This document shows positions 17,152 through 25,600 of a DNA stretch of 64,000 bases, piece by piece. The first letter of the stretch is position 1. Each line of letters begins with the position of its first letter. The notes beneath the pieces are model-generated. The model was not told the DNA's origin. It did not search any database and saw only the letters and a list, made by a program, of their open reading frames with translations. Where the stretch lies: NCBI RefSeq assembly GCF_025398155.2, contig NZ_CP104562.2:4154001-4218000 (forward strand), written 5' to 3'. The stretch comes from Roseateles amylovorans. Lineage in GTDB: Bacteria; Pseudomonadota; Gammaproteobacteria; Burkholderiales; Burkholderiaceae_C. Both the position numbers and the translations under genes were made by a program.

Positions 17152-18780
17152 TCACACCGCCGACAGGGTGGTTTGCAGCTTGCCGACCGGACAGGCGCTG
17201 CCCAGCCCGTCGTCCGTCGAGCAGGGCCCGAAGGGCTCGCCTGCCACGGGGCCATCCGTCCATGGGACCGGCCGACCGGGGTGCAGGTCATGCGGCCGAC
17301 ACCGCAGCGGCGGCCCGTGCTGGGCCGCCTGCCGATCGAGCAGGCAGCGCCGGGTGGTGTGCAGCAGGCGATAACGGAGGGCATCGCCCGCCATGTCCGC
17401 CTTGTCCGCCATGTCCGCCTTGTCCGCCTTGTCCGCCTTGTCCGCCTTGTCCGCCTTGTCCGCCATGACCAGCGAGGTCGAGACCAGCCGCCGAACCAGC
17501 TCGGCCGCCGAGGCCAGATCGATCCCGGCCACACTGGCCACGTCCTCCAGGGCAAACCCGTCCGGAAACACGCAGGCGGCGCGCATGAAGGCGCCCTCGT
17601 CCGGCGACAGCGCCCCCAGGCTCCAGTCGAGCATCGCTGCCAGGCAGCGATGGCGGGGATCAGTCGCCCGGCGTTCGACCCGCCGATGGAAACCGTCATC
17701 GATCTGGCGGAGCAGTCCGCCCACGCCCACGTCACCGACCACCGCCGCCGCCAGTTCGATGGCCAGCGGCAGTCCGTCGAGCCGGCGGCAGATCGCTGCC
17801 ACGGCCTTCACCTCGGCATCGCCGAATTCGAAGCGCTCGCACCGGGCCGACGCCCGTTCCACGAAGAGCCGAATGGCGGGATAGCGCAGCGCGTCTTCCG
17901 CGCCCAGCCGCACCGTCGCGGGGGGCACCCGCAGCCCCGCCAGGCGGCGCACGCGCTCACCGGCGGTGTTCAGCGGCTCCCGGCTGGTGACCAGGATCTT
18001 CACGCCGGCGGCCTTGGCCAGCAGCGTCTCGGCCAGTTGGGCCACGGCGTCAACCTGCTGCTCGCAGTTGTCCAGCACCAGCAGCAGCTCCAATGGCCGC
18101 AACTGGGCGCACAGGTCGGACGCCGGATCACCGCCCCGCAGCGCCGCGCCCACGGCGGCCGCCACGGTCGCGCACAGCGGCGCCGTGGGCGCCTGCGCCG
18201 CCAGATCGATCCGCCACACGCCATCCCTGAAATCGTCGACCACGGCCGCTGCGACCGCCAGCGCGACGGCGGACTTGCCCACGCCGCCCGCACCGACGAT
18301 GGACAGCAGACGGCCGCCCTGCAGTACGTCCTTGAACAGGGCGATCTCCTCACACCGTCCGACCACATGCGCCACGCATGCCGGCAGGTTGTGGGTCCAG
18401 TGGCGGGAGGGCGCGGCGGCGGCCTGCGGCCCCCGGAAGGTGGCCGTCTCGACCGGGGCCACGAAGCGATAGCCGCGCCCGTTCACCGTCGCGATGAAAC
18501 GCGCCGACCCGGGCGCATCGCCCAGCGCCCGCCGCAGCGCGGCCATGTGCACCTTCAGATTGCCCTCTTCCACCACCGAGCTGGGCCACACCTGGGCCAG
18601 CAGCTCGCGCTTGGTCACGAGCTCCCCGGCCCGGCTCGCCAGCACCGTCAGCAGGTCCAGTGCCCGGCCGCCCAGGCGCACCGGGGTGCCGGCGCACATC
18701 AGGGCCTGACACTCGGGGACAAGAACGAACGGACCGAAGGTGAACGACCTCGGCAGGGATGCGGTGCTGTGCGGGCTCAT
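17152..18780 (-). CDS. Winged-helix/NB-ARC ATPase regulator, C-terminally short
   Basis: The protein has 542 residues. An OmpR-type winged helix covers about 8-100 (LGGRALDLLTVLASRAGELV, VNGRGYRFVAPV). It is followed by an NB-ARC/STAND-type ATPase with a P-loop GAGGVGKSAVAL near residue 160, a Walker B-like LLLVLDNCEQ, a sensor TSREPL and GLPLAIELAAA. Relatives usually continue for several hundred residues with TPR-like repeats. This one ends soon after the ATPase, with an atypical Pro/Gly/Asp-rich tail. Just before that tail is an ADK/ADM tripeptide repeat from a 9-bp DNA repeat. ATG 18780 has AAGGAGAG upstream. It may be a shortened but working regulator or a decaying gene. Confidence 0.75.
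   Translation of the reverse strand: MSPHSTASLPRSFTFGPFVLVPECQALMCAGTPVRLGGRALDLLTVLASRAGELVTKRELLAQVWPSSVVEEGNLKVHMAALRRALGDAPGSARFIATVNGRGYRFVAPVETATFRGPQAAAAPSRHWTHNLPACVAHVVGRCEEIALFKDVLQGGRLLSIVGAGGVGKSAVALAVAAAVVDDFRDGVWRIDLAAQAPTAPLCATVAAAVGAALRGGDPASDLCAQLRPLELLLVLDNCEQQVDAVAQLAETLLAKAAGVKILVTSREPLNTAGERVRRLAGLRVPPATVRLGAEDALRYPAIRLFVERASARCERFEFGDAEVKAVAAICRRLDGLPLAIELAAAVVGDVGVGGLLRQIDDGFHRRVERRATDPRHRCLAAMLDWSLGALSPDEGAFMRAACVFPDGFALEDVASVAGIDLASAAELVRRLVSTSLVMADKADKADKADKADKADMADKADMAGDALRYRLLHTTRRCLLDRQAAQHGPPLRCRPHDLHPGRPVPWTDGPVAGEPFGPCSTDDGLGSACPVGKLQTTLSAV
17391..17466. repeat. 9-bp tandem repeat inside the ATPase gene
   Basis: Eight units of GTCCGCCTT or GTCCGCCAT lie in tandem. 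On the minus strand they encode Ala-Asp-Lys/Met repeats. Copy-number change would add or remove three residues without shifting the frame. Confidence 0.85.
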
Positions 18781-18922
18781 CGGCCTCTCCTTCGTCGGAG
18801 GAACGGGTCCTCGCCTGGGTCGCGGGACCGGAGCGACGCCTTGACGTCCGGCGCCCGTCCGACCGATGAGGCGCACTCTAGGGAGGAAGCCGCCGGGTCA
18901 CCAGCCGCGATGCAGGGAGCGT

Positions 18923-18946
18923 CGACTCACTCGATCGAGTGAGTCG
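18923..18946. promoter_or_regulatory. Perfect 24-bp palindrome, candidate operator
   Basis: The half-site CGACTCACTCGA is followed directly by its exact reverse complement. It lies in the 254-base gap between the divergent ATPase gene (minus) and NarL-type regulator gene (plus). A -35-like TTGACG is at 18960-18965, 13 bases to the right, pointing at the NarL gene. The position suits a dimeric activator or repressor. Confidence 0.6.
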
Positions 18947-19034
18947 CGCGCGGGGGTTGTTGACGCCTTCGCGGGATTGCCGTTAACGTGCCGAACCGCC
19001 CGCTCGGGCGCCCTGCCCGCCTGCCGCCTTTCGA

Positions 19035-19676
19035 ATGTCACAGCCCATGGAACGCCCGATTCGCCTGATGGTCGTGGATGACCACCCGATGGTCCGCACC
19101 GGCATCAGTGCCATCACGTCGGCGCAACCGGACATGACCGTGGTGGCGGAGGCCGAAGACGGCCTGGAAGCGGTAGAGCTCTTCACCCGGCACCAGCCGG
19201 ATGTGACGCTGATGGACCTGCAGATGCCGCGCATGAGCGGCATCGCGGCCATGGAACGGATCCTGAAGCAGTCGCCATCTGCCCGCATCGTCGTGCTGAC
19301 CACCTACCGCGGCGATGTCCAGGCCATGCAGGCGCTCAAGACCGGCGCCTGCGGCTATCTGCTGAAGAACACGGTACGCAAGGAGCTGGTCGCGGCCGTG
19401 CGCGAGGTCCATGCTGGACGGCGCTACATCGCGCCGGAAATGGCGCGCGAGCTCTCCCTGCGCTTGACCGACGAATCCCTGTCCAACCGGGAGGTGGAGG
19501 TGATCGGCGAAGTGGCCGCCGGCGGTTCCAACAAGCAGGTGGCCGATCGGCTCGGCGTGTCGGAGGAAACCGTCAAGAGCCACATGAAGAGCATCCTCGG
19601 CAAGCTCGGCGCCAGCGATCGGGTGCAGGCGGTGGTCATCGCCATGCGCCGAGGCATTCTCAACGAGGTGCTCTGA
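19035..19676 (+). CDS. NarL/FixJ-family response regulator
   Basis: The 213-residue protein has a complete receiver domain: acidic pair in VVDDHPMVRTG, phosphosite Asp in VTLMDLQMPRMSG, Thr in VVLTTYRGD and Lys in GYLLKNTVRKEL. A C-terminal LuxR-type HTH follows (LSNREVEVIGEVAAGGSNKQ, RLGVSEETVKSHMKSILGKL). ATG 19035 is the first start and ATG 19047 an alternative; neither has a strong ribosome site. The nearby propeller kinase at 21047 has the HisKA_3 type of phosphotransfer domain that normally pairs with NarL-type regulators, so it is the likely partner. Confidence 0.88.
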   Translation: MSQPMERPIRLMVVDDHPMVRTGISAITSAQPDMTVVAEAEDGLEAVELFTRHQPDVTLMDLQMPRMSGIAAMERILKQSPSARIVVLTTYRGDVQAMQALKTGACGYLLKNTVRKELVAAVREVHAGRRYIAPEMARELSLRLTDESLSNREVEVIGEVAAGGSNKQVADRLGVSEETVKSHMKSILGKLGASDRVQAVVIAMRRGILNEVL

Positions 19677-19980
19677 GGGCCTGCGTGGGCCCTGGTGGTC
19701 GCGGTCCGCTCTGCCTGACCGGTGGGACCTGTCGGACCGGTTGGAGCTGTCAGTCTTCGTTGAGGCAGTCTGCGCCTTGCGTTGCGCACCACCGCCCACC
19801 GCCGCCCCGTCCCCCTGTCGTCTCCATCGCCCGGGGGCGGCCGCATCACGCGATCGAGACACCCGCTCTCTCTTTCGGGATAGACCGCAGGAGAGACGAG
19901 GAATGCAGCGCCCGGATCGACCATGTCCGCCGAGCGCGAGCCGGTTGGCCTCGGGCCGCCCCCACCGACGAGGACTGACA
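19677..19980. other. Intergenic stretch without a recognised gene
   Basis: About 300 bases between the NarL-type gene and the hydrolase remnant. No frame here matches a known family. The missing N-terminal part of the downstream hydrolase was not recognised in any of the frames. Confidence 0.4.
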
Positions 19981-20447
19981 TGAGCCGCAACCACGCCCCC
20001 CGATCCTTTTGGCACTCGGTGCGCCGCATGGTGTCGCCGGACAAGGCGGAGTCGGTGCAGACTCTGGTCGCCCATCCGCCGGAAGGGGTCATTGGCCCGC
20101 CCATCCTGCCCTCGACCGACGGCTTCCTGCGCATGGACCGCGACCAATTCGCCGCGGCCTTTGGCGCGGACCTGCCGCCGGCCCGGGCCCGCTTCCTCGC
20201 CGATGCCCAGGTGCCGTGGGGCATGGCGGCCTTCGATGGGACGATCGCCACGGCCTCATGGCGCAGCAAGCCCAGTTGGTACCTGGTGGCCACCGACGAC
20301 CGAATGATTCCTCCGGCGGCACAGCGCGCCATGGCGCTGCGGGTCGGTGTCTCGGTGAGCCAATGCGCCGGCAGCCATGCGATCTATGAGTCCGATCCGG
20401 CGGCCGTGGCGGCGCTGATCGAACGGGCGGCTCTCGGACGGCGGTGA
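19981..20447 (+). pseudogene. 5'-truncated alpha/beta hydrolase
   Basis: The frame encodes the C-terminal half of an alpha/beta hydrolase. It includes SPDKAESVQTLVAHPPEG, TDGFLRMDRDQFAAAF, VPWGMAAFDG, SWYLVATDDRMIPP (acid residue region) and AGSHAIYESDP (catalytic His). The HGxxx oxyanion region and nucleophile elbow, normally about 120-130 residues upstream, are absent. The short N-terminal lead (MSRNHAPRSFWHSVRRM) is unrelated. It cannot be a working hydrolase of the usual kind and is called a remnant. Its stop lies one base from the stop of the convergent DoxX-like gene. Confidence 0.7.
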
Positions 20448-20448
20448 G

Positions 20449-20835
20449 TCAAGGGGCATCGGTCTCGTCGTCCCGCGCAAACACGATCCGGCGTCGGCCG
20501 AAGCATCGCGCATCCAGGGAGTAGGCGCCGGGGCCGAGCAGCGCCAGCGCGACGGCTTCCAGGACCAGGCAGATCTGCATCAGATCGACCGCCGGCGGCA
20601 TCAGCAGCCAGGCCCGCCCCACCACCAGGACGCACAGGATCGCGATGACCGGCGTCAGGAATCCGATGACCAGTGCCGCGGACGCTGCCCAGGCGATCAC
20701 CGCCATGGCGCCCCGGTTCAGCGGATCGGACGGCCAGCCTGTGACCTCAGCCACCAGCATGCACAACGCCACACGCATCAACAGCAGCGCAATCCCCGGC
20801 AGGCCGGTGGGAAAGCAGGAAAAGAGTGTTTGCAT
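20449..20835 (-). CDS. DoxX-like small membrane protein
   Basis: The 128-residue protein has about four hydrophobic segments (LPGIALLLMRVALCMLV, AVIAWAASAALVIGFL, VIAILCVLVVGRAWLL, ICLVLEAVALALLG) and ends in a charged tail. The pattern and the LGPGAYSLDARCFGRRRI ending are typical of DoxX/DoxD-family proteins. The exact function is unclear. It is divergent from the propeller kinase gene, and the start sits in a region that should hold promoters for both. Confidence 0.65.
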   Translation of the reverse strand: MQTLFSCFPTGLPGIALLLMRVALCMLVAEVTGWPSDPLNRGAMAVIAWAASAALVIGFLTPVIAILCVLVVGRAWLLMPPAVDLMQICLVLEAVALALLGPGAYSLDARCFGRRRIVFARDDETDAP

Positions 20836-21046
20836 GCGAGGGATGCTAGGCAGGCCGCGACGGCATCGACAGGCCCGGGAGAGAGGCTCGGGCTATCCAT
20901 TGCGAGCGAGTCCTGCGGGGATCCTGGCGATGACGAATGGCGCAAATGGTGCAGTGGCTGCAGAGGCTGACGCGGGGGCACTGGCTGCACTGGCCGCGAT
21001 GGCTTCGATGAATGCAAGGGCCGCGCTGGCTGCTGCGCTGCGGCCG

Positions 21047-24000
21047 ATGGGCGCAAGGATGTGGGCGCTGGGACTGGCGCTGCTGATGTGTGGCGAGGCC
21101 TTCGCGCTGCACGCCGATCTGGGTCTGAGCGCGTTCACGCGCACGAGCTGGACGGCCAAGGACGGCTATCCCCACGCCGTCACCGCCATTGCCCAGACCC
21201 GGGACGGAACACTCTGGCTGGGCAATGCCAGCGGGCTGTACCGCTTCGACGGGCTGCGCTTCCGGCGCGAGGACCTGCCGCGGGACGACCGGGTCTCGTC
21301 CGCACAGGTGTCCAAGCTGATGGCCTCCCCCACTGGCGGACTCTGGATCGGCTTCACCATGGGCGGCGCGGCCCTTCTCCAGGACGGCCGGCTGACCGCC
21401 TTCACCCCCCAGGACGGCCTGCCGGCCGGCACGGTGAAGGCCATGGCCATTGAGCAGGACGGCACGGTCTGGCTGGGCACCACCCGAGGTCTGGCCCGAT
21501 TCGCTGATTCACAGTGGCAGATGGTGGACAAGGTGCCCGGCCATCCCGCGGTGCATGTCACCGGCCTGCTGGCCGACAGTGCCGGCGCGCTGTGGTTGGT
21601 CTCCACCGAGCAGCTGTGGGTCCGTCCACGAGGGTCGGTCTCGTTCCAGCCGGTGCAACCCGCGCTTGCCGTCGATGACAACACCGGCATTGCCGAGTCG
21701 CCCTCGGGCGAGGTGTGGCTGTGCACGATGAAGGGGCTGCAGCGGCTGCAAAGGAACGCCCCGTCCCCTCGACCCGCAGCCCACACCAACGGGATGAACC
21801 TCACCGTGGATCGAGATGGCGGGCTGTGGTGCAACGACCGCACCGGCGCCTTGCGCCGGGTCGGGCGCCCCGCGGGGATGACGCAACTCCGCTGGGACCA
21901 GGCGGCGTCAGTGCCGTCGTACACCGAGGACACCCGATTCGGCGCCTTCCAGAATGCCGGCATCACCGAGGACGACGAAGGGAACCTGTGGCTGGCCTCC
22001 ATCACCGGTCTGCATCGGTTCTCCGAGCCCCGGGTTCGGCGACGGCTGGACGGCACCACGGCGGCGCTCAACACCCACACGGCCGCGTTGGTGGCGGGCG
22101 ACCAGGGCACCGTGTGGCTGGCACAGCGCTTCAGCGCCCCGATTGAAATTGCGGACGGCACGGTGACCGCCCACCCCACGCTGGGCGGTCACTCCACCGC
22201 GCTTCGCAGCGACGACGGGGCGATCTGGTTCGCCGGCTACTTCCATCTGACGCGCCTGGCCGGCGGCCGCACCGAACGCATCGATCTGCCGGCGGGCACA
22301 TCGACCGAGGTCCAAGCCCTGGCGCAACGCCGCGGCGGCGATCTCTGGGTCTCCCTGATGCGCACCGGCGTGTTTCGCCGCAGGTCGGGCGAATGGACGG
22401 CCAACGGGGGCGTGGCGGCCTTGCCCCGGATGCCCGCCATCACCTTGGCGACCGATGCCTCCGATCGGCTCTGGCTGGGGTACATGGAGGGCCGCGTTGC
22501 CGTGCTGGACGGTGATCGGGCGACCGTGTTCGAGGACGGCAACCGCCTGCCCATCGGCAACGTGACGGCCCTGTACGGCCGGCGCGGGCATGTCTGGGCC
22601 GGCGGCGAATTCGGCCTGGCGGTGCTGGATGGGTCGGCATTCCGCACGGTGACCTTGCACAGCGGCGCCTCCTTCAACAGCGTCACCGGCATCATCGAGA
22701 CCGCTGCGGGGGAGGTATGGGTGAACAGCAGCCGGGGCATCACCCATTTCTCCGCCGCCGAGGTCCGGCGTGTGGCCCAGGATCCCGACTACCGGCCACG
22801 CGGCGAGACCTTCGACACCCTGGACGGCGTGGAAGGCGGCGCGGCTCGCCTCAGGCCCTTGCCCACCGCTGTGGAGGGCACGGACGGGCGGTTGTGGTTC
22901 CTCACCAGCGCCGGTCTGTATGTCATCGACCCGCCGCGCCTGCCACGCAATACGGTGCCGCCGCGTCTGCACATCGACTCGCTGACCCTCGGCGACCAGC
23001 GCTTGCAGCCCGGGCGCGACATCACCCTGCCCGGAGGAACCACCGCGTTCCGGATCGGTTATGTGGGTCTCAGCCTGACGCTGCCGGAGAAGGTCAGCTA
23101 CCGCTATCGAATGGACGGCGTCGATACCGACTGGCAAGACGCCGGCAACCGGCAGGAAGCGCTCTACACCGACCTCAGGCCCGGGCGTTATCGCTTCCAG
23201 GTCATGGCGAGCAATGCCGATGGGGTCTGGACCGACCGCCCCGCGACGCTGGACATCACCCTGGCGCCGACCTTCGTTCAGACGCGGTGGTTCCTGGCGA
23301 TGTGTGTGCTGGCGGCGACGCTGCTGGGCTGGCTGGTCGTTCGTCTTCGGGTACGGCAGATGGCCGGCCGCCTGCGCGCGCGGTACGAAGAACGCATGGC
23401 CGAGCGTGAGCGCATTGCGCGGGAACTGCACGACACCCTGCTGCAGAGCACCCAGGGACTGATCATCCAGTTCCAGGCCGCCACCGACCGCATGGCCGCG
23501 AATGATCCGGCGCGGGCCGCACTCAACGAGGCGCTGGACCGCAGCGAAGCGGTGCTCACCGAGGGCCGCGATCGGGTGCTGGATCTTCGACTGTCCTCGC
23601 CGCCGCAGGACGATCTGCCGGAGGCCTTCGCCGCCACGGGGAAAGCGCTCGTGCAGGGCCGTGACATGACCTTCCGGATGCTGGTGGAAGGCACGGCCTG
23701 TCCCCTGCGGCCCGTCACGCAGGAGGAGATCTACCTCATCGGTCGAGAAGCGCTGCTCAATGCGCTGCGCCATTCGAAGGCCCGCGCCATCGAGCTGCAG
23801 CTGATCTACGCGGCGGATCGGTTCTGCATGCGGGTGCGCGATGACGGCATCGGCGTGGATGCGCCCACGCTGGCCGCCGTGGAGCGCCCGGACCATTGGG
23901 GCGTGCGCGGGATGCGCGAGCGGGCTGCACGCATCGGCGCGCGACTCGACTTCTGGAGCCGTCCTGCGGCCGGCACCGAGATCGAGCTGTGCATGGCGGC

Positions 24001-24067
24001 GTCGCTGGCTTATGCATCAGCACCGCCGCGCCGGTGGTGGGCCCGTCGGCGGTCCGTGTCGCGCTGA
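21047..24067 (+). CDS. Beta-propeller sensor histidine kinase (Reg_prop, Y_Y_Y, HisKA_3)
   Basis: The protein has about 1006 residues. A signal sequence (MWALGLALLMCGEAFA) leads into a periplasmic beta-propeller of repeated DGTLWLGNASGLYRFDG-type units (about 30-640). A Y_Y_Y domain covers about 663-742 (YRYRMDGVDTDW, RPGRYRFQVMASNADGVW). One membrane helix is near 745-765. The HisKA_3 H-box is RIARELHDTLLQSTQG, near residue 790, and the ATPase domain has EALLNALRHSKA, VRDDGIGVD and HWGVRGMRERA. It senses an external, probably polysaccharide-related, signal in known relatives. The start is uncertain: in-frame ATGs at 20930, 21011 and 21059 are alternatives, and 21047 keeps the signal sequence intact. 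Confidence 0.88.
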   Translation: MGARMWALGLALLMCGEAFALHADLGLSAFTRTSWTAKDGYPHAVTAIAQTRDGTLWLGNASGLYRFDGLRFRREDLPRDDRVSSAQVSKLMASPTGGLWIGFTMGGAALLQDGRLTAFTPQDGLPAGTVKAMAIEQDGTVWLGTTRGLARFADSQWQMVDKVPGHPAVHVTGLLADSAGALWLVSTEQLWVRPRGSVSFQPVQPALAVDDNTGIAESPSGEVWLCTMKGLQRLQRNAPSPRPAAHTNGMNLTVDRDGGLWCNDRTGALRRVGRPAGMTQLRWDQAASVPSYTEDTRFGAFQNAGITEDDEGNLWLASITGLHRFSEPRVRRRLDGTTAALNTHTAALVAGDQGTVWLAQRFSAPIEIADGTVTAHPTLGGHSTALRSDDGAIWFAGYFHLTRLAGGRTERIDLPAGTSTEVQALAQRRGGDLWVSLMRTGVFRRRSGEWTANGGVAALPRMPAITLATDASDRLWLGYMEGRVAVLDGDRATVFEDGNRLPIGNVTALYGRRGHVWAGGEFGLAVLDGSAFRTVTLHSGASFNSVTGIIETAAGEVWVNSSRGITHFSAAEVRRVAQDPDYRPRGETFDTLDGVEGGAARLRPLPTAVEGTDGRLWFLTSAGLYVIDPPRLPRNTVPPRLHIDSLTLGDQRLQPGRDITLPGGTTAFRIGYVGLSLTLPEKVSYRYRMDGVDTDWQDAGNRQEALYTDLRPGRYRFQVMASNADGVWTDRPATLDITLAPTFVQTRWFLAMCVLAATLLGWLVVRLRVRQMAGRLRARYEERMAERERIARELHDTLLQSTQGLIIQFQAATDRMAANDPARAALNEALDRSEAVLTEGRDRVLDLRLSSPPQDDLPEAFAATGKALVQGRDMTFRMLVEGTACPLRPVTQEEIYLIGREALLNALRHSKARAIELQLIYAADRFCMRVRDDGIGVDAPTLAAVERPDHWGVRGMRERAARIGARLDFWSRPAAGTEIELCMAASLAYASAPPRRWWARRRSVSR

Positions 24068-24260
24068 CGGCCCTGCTTGGCGTTGCCGGCGCTCACCGCG
24101 AGCCATCACCAACGCTTATTTGGCGACGATGCGCCGCACAGCGTGGTGGCGCTTTTCTCCCGGCATTGAGAGCGATTGGGCACAGGGCCCGCTGATGGGA
24201 GGGTCGGCCCTGCACTCGGGCCGCGCATCGGCGCAGGATGGGCGTGGCGGGGCTGTCGTC

Positions 24261-24587
24261 TCAATGCCCTGCATCCATCGCATCGGCCTGAGCGCGCAGC
24301 GCGTCGACGCGGTCGTCATCCGCCGGCCCGTGCAACCACAGGTGCTGCGCGAAGCGGCGCAGGAGCGTCGGCGTGGCGGCATCGAGTTCGAGCAGCCGCT
24401 CGAAGGCGGCGGTCTTGTCGGCGATCGGCAGGTCGTCGGTCGCGTCCTCATCGAGCACCGCGACGATGGCCGCCACATCGCCCGCCTGCGTGCGGCCCAG
24501 CGCCTGGATCCAGTGCGCGGAATCGTCTGCATCGCGCGAGGCCATCAGGCGTCGGCCCAGCTCAAGAATCGAATCATTGGTCGTCAT
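24261..24587 (-). CDS. Unknown small acidic protein, last gene of the toxin/immunity-like cluster
   Basis: The protein has 108 residues and is acidic and helical (LGRRLMASRDADDSAHWIQA, FERLLELDAATPTLLRRFAQ). It has no signal peptide or membrane helix. No family is recognised. It lies 11 bases after the second toxin-like gene, in the position and size class usual for an immunity protein. That role is inferred only from context. AGGA is about eight bases before ATG 24587. Confidence 0.6.
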   Translation of the reverse strand: MTTNDSILELGRRLMASRDADDSAHWIQALGRTQAGDVAAIVAVLDEDATDDLPIADKTAAFERLLELDAATPTLLRRFAQHLWLHGPADDDRVDALRAQADAMDAGH

Positions 24588-24598
24588 CTGGTGGGATC

Positions 24599-25255
24599 CT
24601 AATCTGGTCGGTAATAGGTGCCGATGCCCATCTTGTCAGCAGTGAAGCGGGCGAACCGATATTCCACCTTCTCGCCGGACACCGTGATTTCACGCGTGCC
24701 ACTGGCGCCTTCGTCGGGAATGCCGCCGGCGCCGTGGATGTGGCGCAGGATGGCCAGTTCCACCTCGTTCATCGTGCCCAATTGGGTGATGTCCTTGCTG
24801 GGCGGCTGATTGGCCTTGTGGTGATTGGGACGGTAGCCGTGACCAGAGGAGAAGATGAACGAGATCGTGCCCACCTCCCAGATCTGTCGGTAGCCATCGC
24901 CGGCACCGGAGACCTCGCGGGGTGCGGTGGGGATCACCGTCGGCTCCACCCAATAGATCTTCTCGCCCTGTTTGTCGCCGGGGCGGTACCAGCGGTCGTC
25001 GCTGTCCCGCGACCAGACCAGGCCCTCGGCGTCTTCATAGGTGAAGACATGCGGATCGCTGGGCGGCTTCAGTTGGGCGACGGCGGCGGAGCGGGACTCA
25101 GGACCGAAGGCGGCGGCGATCTGTCGGCGCTGGGCGCTCAGGCGCGGACTGTCGTCCACCCAGCGTTGCAGCGGACCGAAGGACTCGCCCTGAGGCGCGG
25201 CACGGGACGACTCCGCCCGCGACGCTGATTCGCGAGGCTCACTGGTCTTGGTCAT
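24599..25255 (-). CDS. Toxin-like protein with the shared SPR/AQR N-terminal motif
   Basis: The 218-residue protein has a Ser/Arg/Glu-rich N-terminus, then a motif at residues 29-51 (LQRWVDDSPRLSAQRRQI plus AAAFG) shared with the protein encoded at 25601. A distinct C-terminal domain follows, with WSRDSDDRWYRPGDKQGEK, FIFSSGHGYRPNHHKAN and RFARFTADKMGIGTYYRPD. The C-terminal domain is not recognised. The shared front end with different back ends is the layout of secreted polymorphic toxins. The start overlaps the upstream Imm8 gene by 17 bases. Confidence 0.6.
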   Translation of the reverse strand: MTKTSEPRESASRAESSRAAPQGESFGPLQRWVDDSPRLSAQRRQIAAAFGPESRSAAVAQLKPPSDPHVFTYEDAEGLVWSRDSDDRWYRPGDKQGEKIYWVEPTVIPTAPREVSGAGDGYRQIWEVGTISFIFSSGHGYRPNHHKANQPPSKDITQLGTMNEVELAILRHIHGAGGIPDEGASGTREITVSGEKVEYRFARFTADKMGIGTYYRPD

Positions 25256-25592
25256 ATTCCCACCGCGCCTCGAGATTGAGTCGCGCCGCGATGGTCTGCC
25301 AGTCCGGGCCGGTGGTGCTGGCGCACAGGCGGGCGATGGCGGCGTGGATCGGCGCGTAGTCGTAGCGCGGCACGATCAGGTAGCCGCGCGCGGGCAGCGG
25401 GTCGTCCACATGGGCCGCGAGCCATGCCGGTGTGCAGACCATGAAATTGAAGGTGTCTGCGGCCTCCTGGCCCACCACGCCGACCAGTGCCTGAACCAGG
25501 ATCCGGAAATTGGCGGGATCCTGGGGGTGGTCGTGCGCCAGATCGGGCAGATCGGGGCTGTGCAACCGCTTCAAGTCGCCTTTCAAGGTCAT
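25239..25592 (-). CDS. Imm8-family immunity protein
   Basis: The 117-residue protein follows the Imm8 pattern: LKRLHSPDLPDL, DPANFRILVQALVGVVGQEA, FNFMVCTPAWLAAHV, RGYLIVPRYDYAPIHAAIA and a C-terminal LEARWEYD. Imm8 proteins are found next to polymorphic toxin genes and are thought to neutralise them. A TAGGAG ribosome site lies five bases before ATG 25592. It starts eight bases after the stop of the toxin-like gene at 25601 and is most likely that protein's antidote. Confidence 0.82.
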   Translation of the reverse strand: MTLKGDLKRLHSPDLPDLAHDHPQDPANFRILVQALVGVVGQEAADTFNFMVCTPAWLAAHVDDPLPARGYLIVPRYDYAPIHAAIARLCASTTGPDWQTIAARLNLEARWEYDQDQ

Positions 25593-25600
25593 AGCGTCTC

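Noticed and set aside
16585..18942. A 785-codon plus-strand frame opposite the LuxR and ATPase genes
   Set aside because: The minus-strand proteins have clear HTH, P-loop and winged-helix motifs; the plus frame is a high-GC shadow with His/Arg/Gln-rich nonsense.
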